DNA of 64,000 nucleotides from Pseudooceanicola endophyticus (GCF_018760365.1 NZ_JAHIAB010000008.1:1-64000), one strand, 5' to 3'. Shown: positions 1-8,959, counted from the stretch's first letter. Translations and numbers: made by a program. Notes: generated from the sequence alone by a model not told the origin.

Positions 1-3000
1 CCGCGGATCGCCCGGGCCAGCTCGGGCAGGGGGCAGGGTTTCGACAGCACCGGCACCGCCAGCGCCTGCACCTGGGCGGCATCGTATTCGGCAAAGCCCG
101 TGATCAGCACGATCGGCAGGCCCGGGTGGCGGCGGCGCACCTCCTGCGCCAGGGCCACCCCGGACAGCCCCCCGGGCAGGACGATGTCGCTCAGCACGAG
201 GTCCGGCAGCCGCCCGGCCTCCAGCCGCGCCCGCGCCACCACCGCCGAAGGCGCCGTCTCGACCACATAGCCGATGTCGCGCAGCAGGTCGGCCATCGGC
301 TCTCTCAGCTCGGCATTGTCCTCGACCAGCAGGATGCGGGCGCCCCGGCCCAGCGGCACCGCGTCGGGCGGCACCGGAGCCAGCGCCCCCCCCTCGGCCG
401 AGACGCGCGGCAGGCAGAGGCGCACCGTCGTCCCCTCGCCCGGCTCGGAATAGATCAGAAACCGCCCCGCCGCGCGGGTCACGAAGCTTTCGACCATCGC
501 CAGGCCCAGCCCGGAACCGCCCGAGGCCACCTTGGTCGAAAAGAACGGATCCGCCGCCCGCCGCCGGACTTCCTCGGTCATGCCGGGGCCGTTGTCGCTG
601 ACCGCGATCTCGGCCATCGGGCGAGGCTGGCCGGCGCCGTCCCCCGCATCAAGGTCGCGGCAGCGCACGGCGATCCGGATCCGGTCCCCCTGCCCCGCCT
701 GCTGGATCGCGTCGCGGGCGTTCAGCACCAGGTTCAGCAGCGCATTCTCCAGCTCGCCGCCGTCGCAGCCCAGGAACAGGTCCTCTTCGGGCAGCGCAAC
801 CTCCAGCCGCAGCGCCGCGCCGATCGCCGGGGCCGCCAGCGCCTCGACCTCGCGCAGGCTGTCGGCCAGCCGCACCGCCCCGCCGGCCTGCGCCCGCCGT
901 CGCGCGAAGCCCAGCAGCCGCCGCGTCAGGGCGCTGCCCTGCTCGACCGAGGCGATGATCCGGTCCAGCACCGTGGCACCCGGCCCCTCGGCGGTCAGCC
1001 GGGCAAGCTGGGCGTTGTAGAGGATGGTGGCCAGGATATTGTTGAAATCATGGGCCAGGCCACCGGTCAGCAGGCCCATGGACGACAGCCGCTGCGCCCG
1101 GATCAGCTTCTGGCGGGTCAGCTCGTTCTCGTCGTCATCCTCCAGGATCAGCACATGGGCCAGAGCGCTGTGCGGATCGGTGACGCGATCGATGGAGACG
1201 CGGACATAATGCGGCTCCGCCCCGGGGTCGGCGCGGAACAGGTAGACCGCGCCGCGCAGCAGCACGTCCCGGGACAGCCGGTCCAGCGGGTCCTCTCCCG
1301 GCGGCAGGGCCTCTGCGCTCAGCGGATCGAGGAAGACGGCCCGGGGCGGCCAGCGGCGCGGCACGGCTCCCTCCGGCAGCGACAGAAGCTGCCGGCCGCT
1401 GGGATTGATCACGGCGATCCCGCCCGCGGAATCGAATCCGAAGATCGCCTGGCGGGTGCTGGCCAGGATCGCGGCCAGCCGGTCACTGACGGCGGTGGTC
1501 TCGGCCCGCAGCCGCGCCTCCTGGCGGCGCGCCCGCCAGGTCTGCGCCAGAAAGGCCAGCGCCCCCAGAAGGGCCAGCGCCCCGCCCATCGCCAGCGCGC
1601 CATGCACCCGCGCGCGGGTCCAGAACGGCGGATCGTCAAACCAGCGCCGCACTAGGGTCTGATATTCGAGCGAGCCCAGAAAGCCCGGGATCACCACGTT
1701 CAGCCGGGCCTTCAGATCGCCCAGACCAGCACGCATCGCGATGGCAAGCTCTCCACGGAAGACCGGGGCGGCCAGCCGGTGCACCTGCCCGGCCTCGCCG
1801 CGCCCGGAGAGGTAATCCTCGAAGGAGACGGCGGGAAAGATCACCGCATCCAGCCGCCCGCTCCGCAGCGCCTCCACCCCGGCGGCGGCATCGGCCACAG
1901 GCAGCAGCGCGCGGCCCAGGTCCCGCGCAACCTCAGAGCGGATCGGGCTGGTGGCCAGGATGCCGATGCGCATCCGCCCCGGGTCCAGCCCCAGACCGGC
2001 CCGCGCCGCCGGTACGAAGACCGCGTATTCGATGGTCTGCACCGGCAGGGAGAACTGCATCCACTGGATCTCCTCGCGGGTGATGCTGCGCGCCGGAAGC
2101 AGGTCGAAGCTGCCGGGCCTCGGGCCGCGCAGCCAGTCCTCGGGCGTCACGACCTTGAATCGCAGCTTCAGGTCCGAACGTGCGGCCAGCGCCTTCAGCG
2201 TCTCGACCGAGAAGCCTGTGACCGAGCCGTCGGGCCGCACCACCTGGTAGGGCGGAAAGGGCTGCACGCCGACGGTCAGCACCTCGGGGATCGGCACCGG
2301 CGGCACCATCGACCAGCGGGTGCGCAGATCCGTCATCGCGCCCGAGGCCTCAAGCCGGGTCAGGGCCGCCTCGATCCGGGGGGCCAGCGCGGCGCGGTCG
2401 CGGTTGAGCAGCAGGTGCTGGACCACCACCTGGGCCGGCGGAAAGACCGGTCGGACCAGACCCGAGATGCCCGACAGGCGCAGCGTGCGTTCGGCAAAGG
2501 TATGGGCCATCAGCACGCCATCGACCCGTCCGGCCAGAAGCTGGGCGAAGGCCACGATCTGATCGTCGAAGACCACCCGTCTGGCGCCTTCGGGCAAGGC
2601 CAGCCGCGCCCCTGCGGTGCCCTGCATGACGCCGATCCGTCGCCCGCCCATTCCCGCCAGCGTGACCTCGGCGGGTTCGGACTGGCGGACATAGAGCAGC
2701 AGCTGCACCTCGGCCACCGGGGCCAGCGCCAGGTTGCGGGCGCGCAGCGGCGGCAGGTCGGCAATGAAGGCCAGGTCGCTGCGCCCGTCACCGATCGCCT
2801 CGATCAGCTGGCCGGGGGTGTCGTAACGTTCGAACCGCAGGGCAAGGCCCGCCTCCCCGGCGATCATCCGCGCAAGGTCAGCGGCGAAGCTGCGCACCTC
2901 TCCGGCGTCCGAGACGAAGCCCAGGCCGGCACTGTCGGTCCAGGGCACCCGCAGCGCCTCTGCGTCCACGGGGGCCTGTGCCTGCGCACCGGAGGGCAGG

Positions 3001-3119
3001 GCAAGTGCCAGGAAAAGCCCCGCCAGGACCGCGAAGATCCCGGGCCGCCGCCTGCATCCGGGATCGGCATTCCGCCGGACAAAGCGGCGAAGCTGCGGGG
3101 GAAGGGCGACTTTGATCAT
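1..3119 (-). CDS. Hybrid sensor histidine kinase with two periplasmic solute-binding sensor domains (C-terminus cut by window edge)
   Basis: Open from the ATG at 3119 to the left edge, about 1039 codons visible, so the 3' end is missing. Residues about 25-47 look like a signal sequence or membrane anchor. Two consecutive SBP_bac_3-like (BvgS/HisJ-type) sensor domains follow (about 50-255 and 260-480), then a membrane segment near 505-525 and a PAS-like linker. The kinase core has an H-box with AHDFNN (His about 690), N-box LNLVLNARDAI, DNGPGM and GSGLGLAMVES. The C-terminal receiver has its phospho-acceptor Asp in VLSDIVLP (about 978) and the Lys in LSKP, close to the edge, so only a short tail should be lost. 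It is probably an inner-membrane sensor of a small periplasmic ligand. No output domain is visible. It is divergent from the receiver gene at 3183, its likely partner. Confidence 0.9.
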   Translation of the reverse strand, partial: MIKVALPPQLRRFVRRNADPGCRRRPGIFAVLAGLFLALALPSGAQAQAPVDAEALRVPWTDSAGLGFVSDAGEVRSFAADLARMIAGEAGLALRFERYDTPGQLIEAIGDGRSDLAFIADLPPLRARNLALAPVAEVQLLLYVRQSEPAEVTLAGMGGRRIGVMQGTAGARLALPEGARRVVFDDQIVAFAQLLAGRVDGVLMAHTFAERTLRLSGISGLVRPVFPPAQVVVQHLLLNRDRAALAPRIEAALTRLEASGAMTDLRTRWSMVPPVPIPEVLTVGVQPFPPYQVVRPDGSVTGFSVETLKALAARSDLKLRFKVVTPEDWLRGPRPGSFDLLPARSITREEIQWMQFSLPVQTIEYAVFVPAARAGLGLDPGRMRIGILATSPIRSEVARDLGRALLPVADAAAGVEALRSGRLDAVIFPAVSFEDYLSGRGEAGQVHRLAAPVFRGELAIAMRAGLGDLKARLNVVIPGFLGSLEYQTLVRRWFDDPPFWTRARVHGALAMGGALALLGALAFLAQTWRARRQEARLRAETTAVSDRLAAILASTRQAIFGFDSAGGIAVINPSGRQLLSLPEGAVPRRWPPRAVFLDPLSAEALPPGEDPLDRLSRDVLLRGAVYLFRADPGAEPHYVRVSIDRVTDPHSALAHVLILEDDDENELTRQKLIRAQRLSSMGLLTGGLAHDFNNILATILYNAQLARLTAEGPGATVLDRIIASVEQGSALTRRLLGFARRRAQAGGAVRLADSLREVEALAAPAIGAALRLEVALPEEDLFLGCDGGELENALLNLVLNARDAIQQAGQGDRIRIAVRCRDLDAGDGAGQPRPMAEIAVSDNGPGMTEEVRRRAADPFFSTKVASGGSGLGLAMVESFVTRAAGRFLIYSEPGEGTTVRLCLPRVSAEGGALAPVPPDAVPLGRGARILLVEDNAELREPMADLLRDIGYVVETAPSAVVARARLEAGRLPDLVLSDIVLPGGLSGVALAQEVRRRHPGLPIVLITGFAEYDAAQVQALAVPVLSKPCPLPELARAIR

Positions 3120-3182
3120 GGTCTTCCGACGTTTACGATGGCACTGTGCCCGCACAGGGCCCCTCAGGAACCGGAGAAGCGC

Positions 3183-3554
3183 ATGGCCGCGGGCAGAACC
3201 GTCATGCTAATCGACGACAATGTAGACTTCCTTTCCATCGCCTCGGAGGCGCTGGACATGCTGGGCTATGCCGTCGAGGCCCTGTCGGATCCGGATCGCG
3301 CCCTGGTGCGCGTCGCCGAGGGCCCGGCCTTCGACATTCTGGTGGTCGATCTGAACCTCGGCCCCGGCCCCAGCGGGCGCCATCTGGCCGAGGCCGCCCT
3401 GGCCGCCCGTCCCGGCCTGCCGGTGATCCTGCTGACCGGCGCCGCCGATCCGCAGCACGATCATGGCCCCGCGATCACCGAGGTCGTCGCCAAGACCGCC
3501 GGCATCCTGGCGCTGAAGGCGGCGCTGGAGCGTGTCAGCGCGCCCCGCGCATAA
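3183..3554 (+). CDS. Single-domain response regulator (CheY-like receiver)
   Basis: 123 aa, one receiver domain and nothing else. The acidic pair is LIDDN near residue 10, the phospho-acceptor Asp is in VVDLNL (about 54), the conserved Thr is in LLTGAA, and the Lys is in VVAKTAG. I chose the ATG at 3183 because the receiver fold begins right after it and GGAGAAG precedes it; a longer reading frame upstream has no protein-like content. It lies 63 bp from the divergent hybrid kinase, so it is probably a phosphotransfer partner of that kinase or another one. There is no DNA-binding domain, so any output must pass through another protein. Confidence 0.88.
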   Translation: MAAGRTVMLIDDNVDFLSIASEALDMLGYAVEALSDPDRALVRVAEGPAFDILVVDLNLGPGPSGRHLAEAALAARPGLPVILLTGAADPQHDHGPAITEVVAKTAGILALKAALERVSAPRA

Positions 3555-3585
3555 CCCTCACCTGACCGTCCCCGAAAGGCCCCTG

Positions 3586-4365
3586 ATGTCCGACACCCTT
3601 CCCGGCCCGCGCCTGCGCGGCGCGCTGCTGACCCTCGCCGGCTGGATCGCGATCACCCTGCTGAGCGGTCATGTCCTGCATCCCGAACAGCAGTCCCTGC
3701 AGGACCTGGCCACCGGCGACATCGCCTGGCAGGTGCTGGCCGCCGGGCTGTTCCTGATCGTGGTGCTGCGCGCGCGCGGATGGCGCAACCTGCGGCTGGG
3801 CTGGCCGGAACGCGGCACGCTGCGGCTGCTGTGGCTGCCGGCACTGATGCTGGGGCTGCTGTTCGGCGGCGCGCTGCTGCTGGGCCTGCCGGCGCCGGCG
3901 ATGATGGGGCTGCTGCTGGTCAACGCCCTGCTGATCGGCTTCTCAGAAGAGGTGATGTTCCGCGGCGTGCTGTTCCGCGGCCTGCGCAGCCGGCTGCGAG
4001 CCTGGCCGGCGATCCTGCTGACCTCGGGCGGGTTCGGCGCGGTGCACGTGCTGAACGGGCTGGTCACCGGGGATTTCGTCGCCTCGGCGGTCCAGGCCTG
4101 CAATGCCGCCGGCACCGGGCTCTTGCTGATGGCGCTGATGCTGCGCACCGGTTCGCTCTGGGTGGCGATCCTCTACCATGCGCTCTGGGACTGGGTGACC
4201 TTCCTGGTGGCTCTGGCCGCCCAGGCCCGCATGAGCCAGACCGAGGTGCAGCAGATGGCCAGCCAGGGCATCGGCCTGAGCCAGGCGCTGATGCCGCTGG
4301 TGCTGGTGCTGCCGGGGGTGTTCTACGCGCTCTTCCTGCTGCGCCGGGGCCGTGCCGCGCTCTGA
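3586..4365 (+). CDS. CPBP-family intramembrane metalloprotease (CAAX/Abi type)
   Basis: 259 aa polytopic membrane protein of the CPBP family (prenyl-protein protease Rce1 and bacterial Abi-like proteases). The family motifs are present: EEVMFRGVLFRGL (EExxxR; about residues 122-134), FGAVH (FxxxH), and a third motif with HALWDW. The start at 3586 is favoured by GAAAGG upstream; the in-frame ATG at 3532 overlaps the preceding receiver gene. The gene lies 31 bp after the receiver gene and may be co-transcribed with it. Its substrate cannot be read from sequence. In bacteria such proteins are linked to bacteriocin self-immunity or membrane-protein processing. Confidence 0.85.
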   Translation: MSDTLPGPRLRGALLTLAGWIAITLLSGHVLHPEQQSLQDLATGDIAWQVLAAGLFLIVVLRARGWRNLRLGWPERGTLRLLWLPALMLGLLFGGALLLGLPAPAMMGLLLVNALLIGFSEEVMFRGVLFRGLRSRLRAWPAILLTSGGFGAVHVLNGLVTGDFVASAVQACNAAGTGLLLMALMLRTGSLWVAILYHALWDWVTFLVALAAQARMSQTEVQQMASQGIGLSQALMPLVLVLPGVFYALFLLRRGRAAL

Positions 4366-4384
4366 CGCGGCCCGAAGCGCGCGT

Positions 4385-5740
4385 TCAGCGGAAATCGCCG
4401 CTGCGGATGCCGTGTTTCGCCAGCTTGTCGTAGAAGGTCTTGCGCGGGATCTGCAGGCGCGCCATCGCCTCGGTCGCGTTGCCGCCGGCCTGGCGCAGGG
4501 CGTTCCTGAGCAGCGCCGCCTCGTAGCGGCTGACCAGTTCGGCAAGCGAGGCGCCTTCGCCCGGGGCCTCGGGCATGGCCTCCAGTCCCAGGCAGTAGGT
4601 TTCCGCGAATTGCTCCAGCTCGCGCAGGTTGCCCGGCCAGTCATGGGTGTCCAGATGCGCCTGATCGACCTCGCTCAGCGGCGGGGCGCGGCGCCCGGTG
4701 CGTTCGGCGAAGCGCTGGACGAAATGACGAAACAGCAGCGGCACGTCCTCGCGCCGGGCGCGCAGCGGCGGCAGGGTCAGCGACAGGCCGGAGAGGCGAT
4801 AGTAAAGGTCGTCGCGGAACCGCCCGGCGGCGACCTCGGCGGCCAGGTCCGTGCGGCTGGAGGCAATGACCCAGAGATCGACGGGGCGGGGCGCGGAGGC
4901 GCCGGTGGGCCAGACCGTGCCGGTCTCGATCACCTCCAGCATGCGGGCCTGAAGCCCCGGCGGCAGCGCCTCGATCCCGTCGAGATAAAGCATCCCGCGC
5001 GAGGCGCTCTCGATCCGGCCATAGTTGCGCAGATGCGGGCCGCCGCTGGCCACCGTGCCCAGGTATTCGGCATCGAAACGTTCGGGGGCGATGGCGGCGC
5101 AATTGACCGCGACGAAGGGCCGTGCCCGGCGCGGCGAGAGCGAATGGATATGGCGCGCCAGCCGTTCCTTGCCGACGCCGGCCTCGCCCAGGAAAAGCGC
5201 GTTGATGCCGGCGCCGGCGATGTGATCGGCGGTCTCGCGCATGTGGCGGATCGCCGGACTTTGACCGACCAGCCCGTCGGCGGGGCTGACCTGGGTCTTG
5301 TCCTGGGCCATCTGCTGGGCCTGCCGCAGGCGGCGGTTCTCAAGCACCAGACGGCGGGCGGCCAGGGCGCGGCGCAGCGTCGCCTCAAGCGGGCCGCGGC
5401 TGACCGGCTTGGTCAGGAAGTCGTAGACCCCGTCGTGCAGCGCCTGCACCGCCATCTCGACGTCGCCATGGCCGGTCAGCAGGATCACCGGCAGCTCCGG
5501 GTCCAGCGCCCGGATCCGCGCCGCCAGCTCGATCCCGTCGATCCCGGGCATCCGCACGTCCGACAGCACCACACCGGGCCAGTCCGGCCCCAGATCCGCC
5601 AGCGCCTCGGTCGAGATCGGGAAGGGTTCGGGGGTGAAACCCGCCATCTTCAGACCCTGCGCCTGGGCGGCCAGCAGGGCGGCGTCATCCTCGACCAGGC
5701 GGACCAGCCCGGCGCTGTCGGGGGCGGCGGTGTCGCTCAT
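4385..5740 (-). CDS. dctD: DctD-like NtrC-family response regulator lacking the GAFTGA loop
   Basis: 451 aa. The receiver domain has Asp about 61 in VLSDVRMPG, then an AAA+ domain with Walker A GEAGVGKE (about 185-192), then a Fis-type HTH at the C-terminus (GGNATEAMARL...RKTFYDKL). Two features are abnormal. The segment that should contain the sigma54-contact loop GAFTGA reads about EYLGTVASGGPHLRNYG, and Walker B is LYLDGIEAL where the family has a DE pair. Contact with sigma54 and normal ATPase-coupled remodelling are therefore doubtful. The start at 5740 gives an ATGA overlap with the kinase gene; an ATG at 5752 is an alternative. It is the partner of the DctB-like kinase and the likely controller of dctA. 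Confidence 0.88.
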   Translation of the reverse strand: MSDTAAPDSAGLVRLVEDDAALLAAQAQGLKMAGFTPEPFPISTEALADLGPDWPGVVLSDVRMPGIDGIELAARIRALDPELPVILLTGHGDVEMAVQALHDGVYDFLTKPVSRGPLEATLRRALAARRLVLENRRLRQAQQMAQDKTQVSPADGLVGQSPAIRHMRETADHIAGAGINALFLGEAGVGKERLARHIHSLSPRRARPFVAVNCAAIAPERFDAEYLGTVASGGPHLRNYGRIESASRGMLYLDGIEALPPGLQARMLEVIETGTVWPTGASAPRPVDLWVIASSRTDLAAEVAAGRFRDDLYYRLSGLSLTLPPLRARREDVPLLFRHFVQRFAERTGRRAPPLSEVDQAHLDTHDWPGNLRELEQFAETYCLGLEAMPEAPGEGASLAELVSRYEAALLRNALRQAGGNATEAMARLQIPRKTFYDKLAKHGIRSGDFR

Positions 5741-7380
5741 GGGGCGCTCCATCGTTGCAGCTCCAGCCGGAAGCAGGCGCCGGACAGGCCCGGGCGCGGG
5801 TCAGGGCGCAGATCGCCACCGAAATCACGCACAATGCCCTGGCAGATCACCAGACCCAGCCCCAGCCCGCCGGGCTTGGTGGTCTGGAACGGGGTGAAGG
5901 GCGCCTCGGCCACCTGCGGCGCCAGACCGGGGCCATTGTCGGAAATCCAGATCCGCACCCGCTCCTGCGATACCTCAAGGCGCATGTTGATGCGCCCGTC
6001 CTCGCGCCCGGCCAGCGCCTCCTGGGCATTCTGAAGCAGGTTCACCAGCACCTGTTCCAGCCGCACCGTCTCGGCCATGACGCGCAAGTCGGCAGGGATC
6101 GGATCCGAGCGCACCTCGACCGGGTTGGAAGCCCGCCGGCTGGCCGCCAGCCGCAGCGAGGCCAGCCAGGCCTCGGCCAAGGACACCGGCGCCTGTTCGC
6201 CCCGCGCCTTGCGGGCAAAGCCCTTCAGGTCCGAGGTGATCGTCTCGATCCGGTGCGACATGGCGACGATCTGGCACAGGTTCTCGCGCACCGGAACATC
6301 GCCCTCGGGCAGCATGTCCTGCCCGTATTCCGCCAGCAGCCGGATGGTCGAGAGCGGCTGGTTGATCTCATGCGCCACCCCGGCCGAAATCTGCCCGAGC
6401 GAGGCCAGCTTGTTGGCCTGTACCAGCGCCGCCTGCATCCCCGCCAGCTGGGCCTCGGCCTCCTCTCGCTCGTGGATCTGCTGGGACAGCGCGCGGGTGC
6501 GGGTCTCGACCGCGCGTTCCAGCCGGTCGCGGTAGCGCGCGGCCTCGGTCTGGCGGCGGCGCATTCCCTGCCACAGCAGCAGCCCGCCCGCCAGCATCAG
6601 GGCCACCACCAGAACCGCCACCGCGGCGCGCAGGTAGACCGGCCCGCGCGGCAGCGTCAGCACCAGCGCCCAGTCCGAGCGCGGCACCGGGGTCGAAACG
6701 CTCCAGTGTCCGGTCGCCGGGGCTCTTTGGAAGCGCAGCGCGGGGTCCGAGGTCAGCGTGACCGTGCCGGTCGCATCGACGACATAGCTGGGCCGGGCGG
6801 AGGCCCGCCAGTTGGCTTCCAGCGCGTGGAACTCCAGCTTGACGACGACGACGCCCAGGGGATCGGCCTTGCTGCCGATGCGCCGCGACAGGTAGAGCCC
6901 GGGCCGGTGGCTGACCGATCCGAGCGCATATTCCCGCCCCTCTCCCGAGGTCAGCGCCTGGGTGACATAGGCACGGTAGCCGTAGCTGGAGCCGACGAAG
7001 GAGCCGTCTTCGTCCCAGTTCGAAGCCGAGGTGGCATTGCCCTGGTCATCGGTGACATACAGCACGCTGGCGCCGATATCGTCGTTCAGCGCTTCAAGCC
7101 GGCGCGACAGGGCCAGATGGGCGGCCTCGGAGGGCGCCTTCTGCGCCGCGACGACCTGCGGATCGCTGGCAAGCACCGCGCCGGCGGTCTGCTGGCGCGA
7201 CAGTTCGGAGGCAATGGACAGCGCGCGGGTGCGGGCATCGGTGCGCGCCTCGGCGCGCAGGCCGGCCAGGGCGACCTCGAAGGCGATGAGCCAGACCAGC
7301 GCCAGCAGCACCAGCCCGGCAGCCAGCGGCCAGATCCAGCCCGGAAGGCGTTTGAGGACGGAGGGAGGAGTCGGGGTCAC
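5737..7380 (-). CDS. dctB: C4-dicarboxylate sensor histidine kinase (DctB-like)
   Basis: 547 aa. A membrane segment at about 15-35 and a second near 250-272 bracket a periplasmic double-Cache-type sensor domain (contains LYVTDDQG and SYGYRAYV). A cytoplasmic coiled-coil region follows, then the DHp helix with GVAHEINQPLS (phospho-accepting His about 337) and the ATPase core with NLLQNAQEAL, DNGPGL and GGLGLGLVICQGI. Length and order match DctB, which senses succinate, malate or fumarate in the periplasm. The stop codon overlaps the start of dctD (ATGA), so the two are translated as a pair. The gene is divergent from dctA across 197 bp. Confidence 0.92.
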   Translation of the reverse strand: MTPTPPSVLKRLPGWIWPLAAGLVLLALVWLIAFEVALAGLRAEARTDARTRALSIASELSRQQTAGAVLASDPQVVAAQKAPSEAAHLALSRRLEALNDDIGASVLYVTDDQGNATSASNWDEDGSFVGSSYGYRAYVTQALTSGEGREYALGSVSHRPGLYLSRRIGSKADPLGVVVVKLEFHALEANWRASARPSYVVDATGTVTLTSDPALRFQRAPATGHWSVSTPVPRSDWALVLTLPRGPVYLRAAVAVLVVALMLAGGLLLWQGMRRRQTEAARYRDRLERAVETRTRALSQQIHEREEAEAQLAGMQAALVQANKLASLGQISAGVAHEINQPLSTIRLLAEYGQDMLPEGDVPVRENLCQIVAMSHRIETITSDLKGFARKARGEQAPVSLAEAWLASLRLAASRRASNPVEVRSDPIPADLRVMAETVRLEQVLVNLLQNAQEALAGREDGRINMRLEVSQERVRIWISDNGPGLAPQVAEAPFTPFQTTKPGGLGLGLVICQGIVRDFGGDLRPDPRPGLSGACFRLELQRWSAP

Positions 7381-7396
7381 GGCGCTCCGGTGCGAT

Positions 7397-7420
7397 CAGA
7401 AGTGTTTCGAATTCCGCACT
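7397..7420 (+). promoter_or_regulatory. Candidate DctD-binding site 1 (upstream activator)
   Basis: A 24-bp element that recurs on the opposite strand at 7435-7458 with 20 of 24 positions identical. The first 13 bases (CAGAAGTGTTTCG) are an exact inverted match of 7446-7458. The element is itself a loose dyad (AGTG...CACT). The pair sits between dctB and dctA, where a bound regulator would be expected. Assignment to DctD is inference from position. Confidence 0.65.
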
Positions 7421-7434
7421 AGCAGAAAATACCC

Positions 7435-7458
7435 TGTGTGGAAACCGAAACACTTCTG
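7435..7458 (-). promoter_or_regulatory. Candidate DctD-binding site 2 (inverted copy)
   Basis: Inverted copy of the element at 7397-7420 (20/24 identical, including a perfect 13-bp block). The centres of the 13-bp blocks are 49 bp apart, about five helical turns, so two dimers could sit on one face of the helix. It lies about 60 bp upstream of the proposed dctA -35 element. Confidence 0.65.
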
Positions 7459-7516
7459 GGCACCCTCTCTGACAAATCATCAAGAAAAACGGCAGTTTGC
7501 CGGAAATGTCATCAGG

Positions 7517-7546
7517 TTGGCACGTTTTCGCTGCGCTTCCTATCCT
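7517..7546 (+). promoter_or_regulatory. Candidate sigma70-type promoter of dctA
   Basis: TTGGCA (7517-7522), an 18-bp spacer and TATCCT (7541-7546) lie 32 bp before the dctA start. The same stretch contains TGGCAC, the -24 half of a sigma54 promoter, but no GC doublet falls at the required -12 spacing, so the sigma70 reading fits better. That agrees with the missing GAFTGA loop in the neighbouring DctD. Not experimentally tested. Confidence 0.5.
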
Positions 7547-7577
7547 GTGGGCCGAACCATAGCATGTGGAGGAGCAG

Positions 7578-8912
7578 ATGCACTTCGAACCCGGCCCTGC
7601 TGCCGCGCCCAAACATATCCCCTTCTATCGCCATCTCTATTTCCAGGTGCTGATCGCCATCACGATCGGCGCGCTGCTGGGGCATTTCTACCCCCAGACC
7701 GGCGAGGCGATGAAGCCGCTGGGCGATGCCTTCATCAAGCTGGTGAAGATGATCATCGCGCCGGTGATCTTCCTGACCATCGTCACCGGCCTCGCGGGGA
7801 TGGGCAACCTCAAGCAGGTGGGCTCCGTCGCGGCCAAGGCCTTCGGCTACTTCCTGTTCTTCTCCACCCTCGCGCTGATCGTCGGCCTGATCATCGCCAA
7901 CGTGGTCCAGCCCGGCGCCGGCATGCATATCGACCCGGCCTCGCTGAACGGCGATGCGGTCGCAAGCTATGCCACCAAGGCACATGAGACCTCGCTTCAG
8001 GGTTTCCTGATGGGGATCATCCCGACGACGCTGCTGTCGGCCTTCACCGATGGCAACATCCTGCAGGTCCTGTTCGTCGCGATCCTGTTCGGCATTTCCT
8101 GCATCCTGGTGGGCGATCACGCCGCCCCGGTGGTGAACTTCTGCGAAAAGACCTCGATCATCATGTTCCGCCTTGTGGCGATCCTGATGAAAGCGGCACC
8201 GATCGGGGCCTTCGGCGCCTTCGCCTTCACCATCGGCAAGTACGGCATCGGCTCGATCGCCAACCTGGCGATGCTGGTCGGCACCTTCTACCTGACCGCC
8301 GTGATCTTCGTGGTCGGCGTCCTGGGCATCGTCGGCAAGCTCTGCGGCTTCTCGATCTTCAAGCTGATCGGCTACCTGAAGGCGGAACTGCTGCTGGTTC
8401 TGGGCACCTCGTCCTCCGAATCCGCGCTGCCCGCCCTGATGCAGAAGATGGAGCGCGCCGGCTGCGCCCGCCCCGTCGTCGGCCTGGTCGTGCCCACCGG
8501 CTATTCGTTCAACCTGGATGGCACCAACATCTACATGACGCTGGCCGCGCTGTTCATCGCGCAGTCGATGGACATCCACATCGGCCTCGGCGACCAGATC
8601 CTGCTGCTGCTGGTGGCAATGCTGTCCTCCAAAGGGGCCGCAGGCGTGACGGGGGCGGGCTTCATCACCCTCGCCGCGACCCTCTCGGTGGTGCCCACCG
8701 TTCCGGTCGCCGGCATGGCGCTGATCCTGGGCGTCGACCGCTTCATGTCCGAATGCCGCTCGCTGACCAACTTCATCGGCAACGCCGTGGCCACGATCGT
8801 GGTCAGCAAGTGGGAAGGCAAGCTCGACCACGAACAGCTGACGAAAGCGCTGAACGGCGACCTGCCGCCGCTTTCGGCCGAACCCGAGGCTCAGCTGAAA
8901 CCGGCGGAATAA
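7578..8912 (+). CDS. dctA: C4-dicarboxylate:cation symporter DctA
   Basis: 444 aa, normal family length, polytopic inner-membrane protein of the DAACS family, importing succinate, fumarate and malate with H+ or Na+. The family hallmarks are the serine-rich re-entrant loop [17 protein letters not shown] and the [20 protein letters not shown] motif, as well as [14 protein letters not shown] near the N-terminus. The ATG at 7578 follows GGAGGAG directly; a GTG four codons earlier is less likely. It is transcribed away from dctBD, and the intergenic region carries the paired inverted sites. Closed downstream by a hairpin shared with the convergent transaldolase gene. Confidence 0.96.
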   Translation: MHFEPGPAAAPKHIPFYRHLYFQVLIAITIGALLGHFYPQTGEAMKPLGDAFIKLVKMIIAPVIFLTIVTGLAGMGNLKQVGSVAAKAFGYFLFFSTLALIVGLIIANVVQPGAGMHIDPASLNGDAVASYATKAHETSLQGFLMGIIPTTLLSAFTDGNILQVLFVAILFGISCILVGDHAAPVVNFCEKTSIIMFRLVAILMKAAPIGAFGAFAFTIGKYGIGSIANLAMLVGTFYLTAVIFVVGVLGIVGKLCGFSIFKLIGYLKAELLLVLGTSSSESALPALMQKMERAGCARPVVGLVVPTGYSFNLDGTNIYMTLAALFIAQSMDIHIGLGDQILLLLVAMLSSKGAAGVTGAGFITLAATLSVVPTVPVAGMALILGVDRFMSECRSLTNFIGNAVATIVVSKWEGKLDHEQLTKALNGDLPPLSAEPEAQLKPAE

Positions 8913-8930
8913 GCACCCGCCAGATCGCAA

Positions 8931-8959
8931 AAGGGCCCGGAGCATCGCTCCGGGCCCTT
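8931..8959. terminator. Bidirectional terminator between dctA and the transaldolase gene
   Basis: Perfect 13-bp stem (8931-8943 with 8947-8959) around a 3-base loop. It is followed by a T-containing stretch on the plus strand and by TTTT on the minus strand. It lies 18 bp after the dctA stop and about 85 bp from the end of the convergent gene. Confidence 0.8.

Noticed and set aside
126-1655. Long plus-strand open frame of 509 codons
   Set aside because: Arg/Gln/Pro/His-rich antisense shadow of the sensor kinase on the minus strand, which has recognisable motifs throughout.
7517-7535. Canonical sigma54 promoter for dctA
   Set aside because: TGGCAC is present, but the GC of the -12 element is not at the required spacing; kept only as part of a finding.
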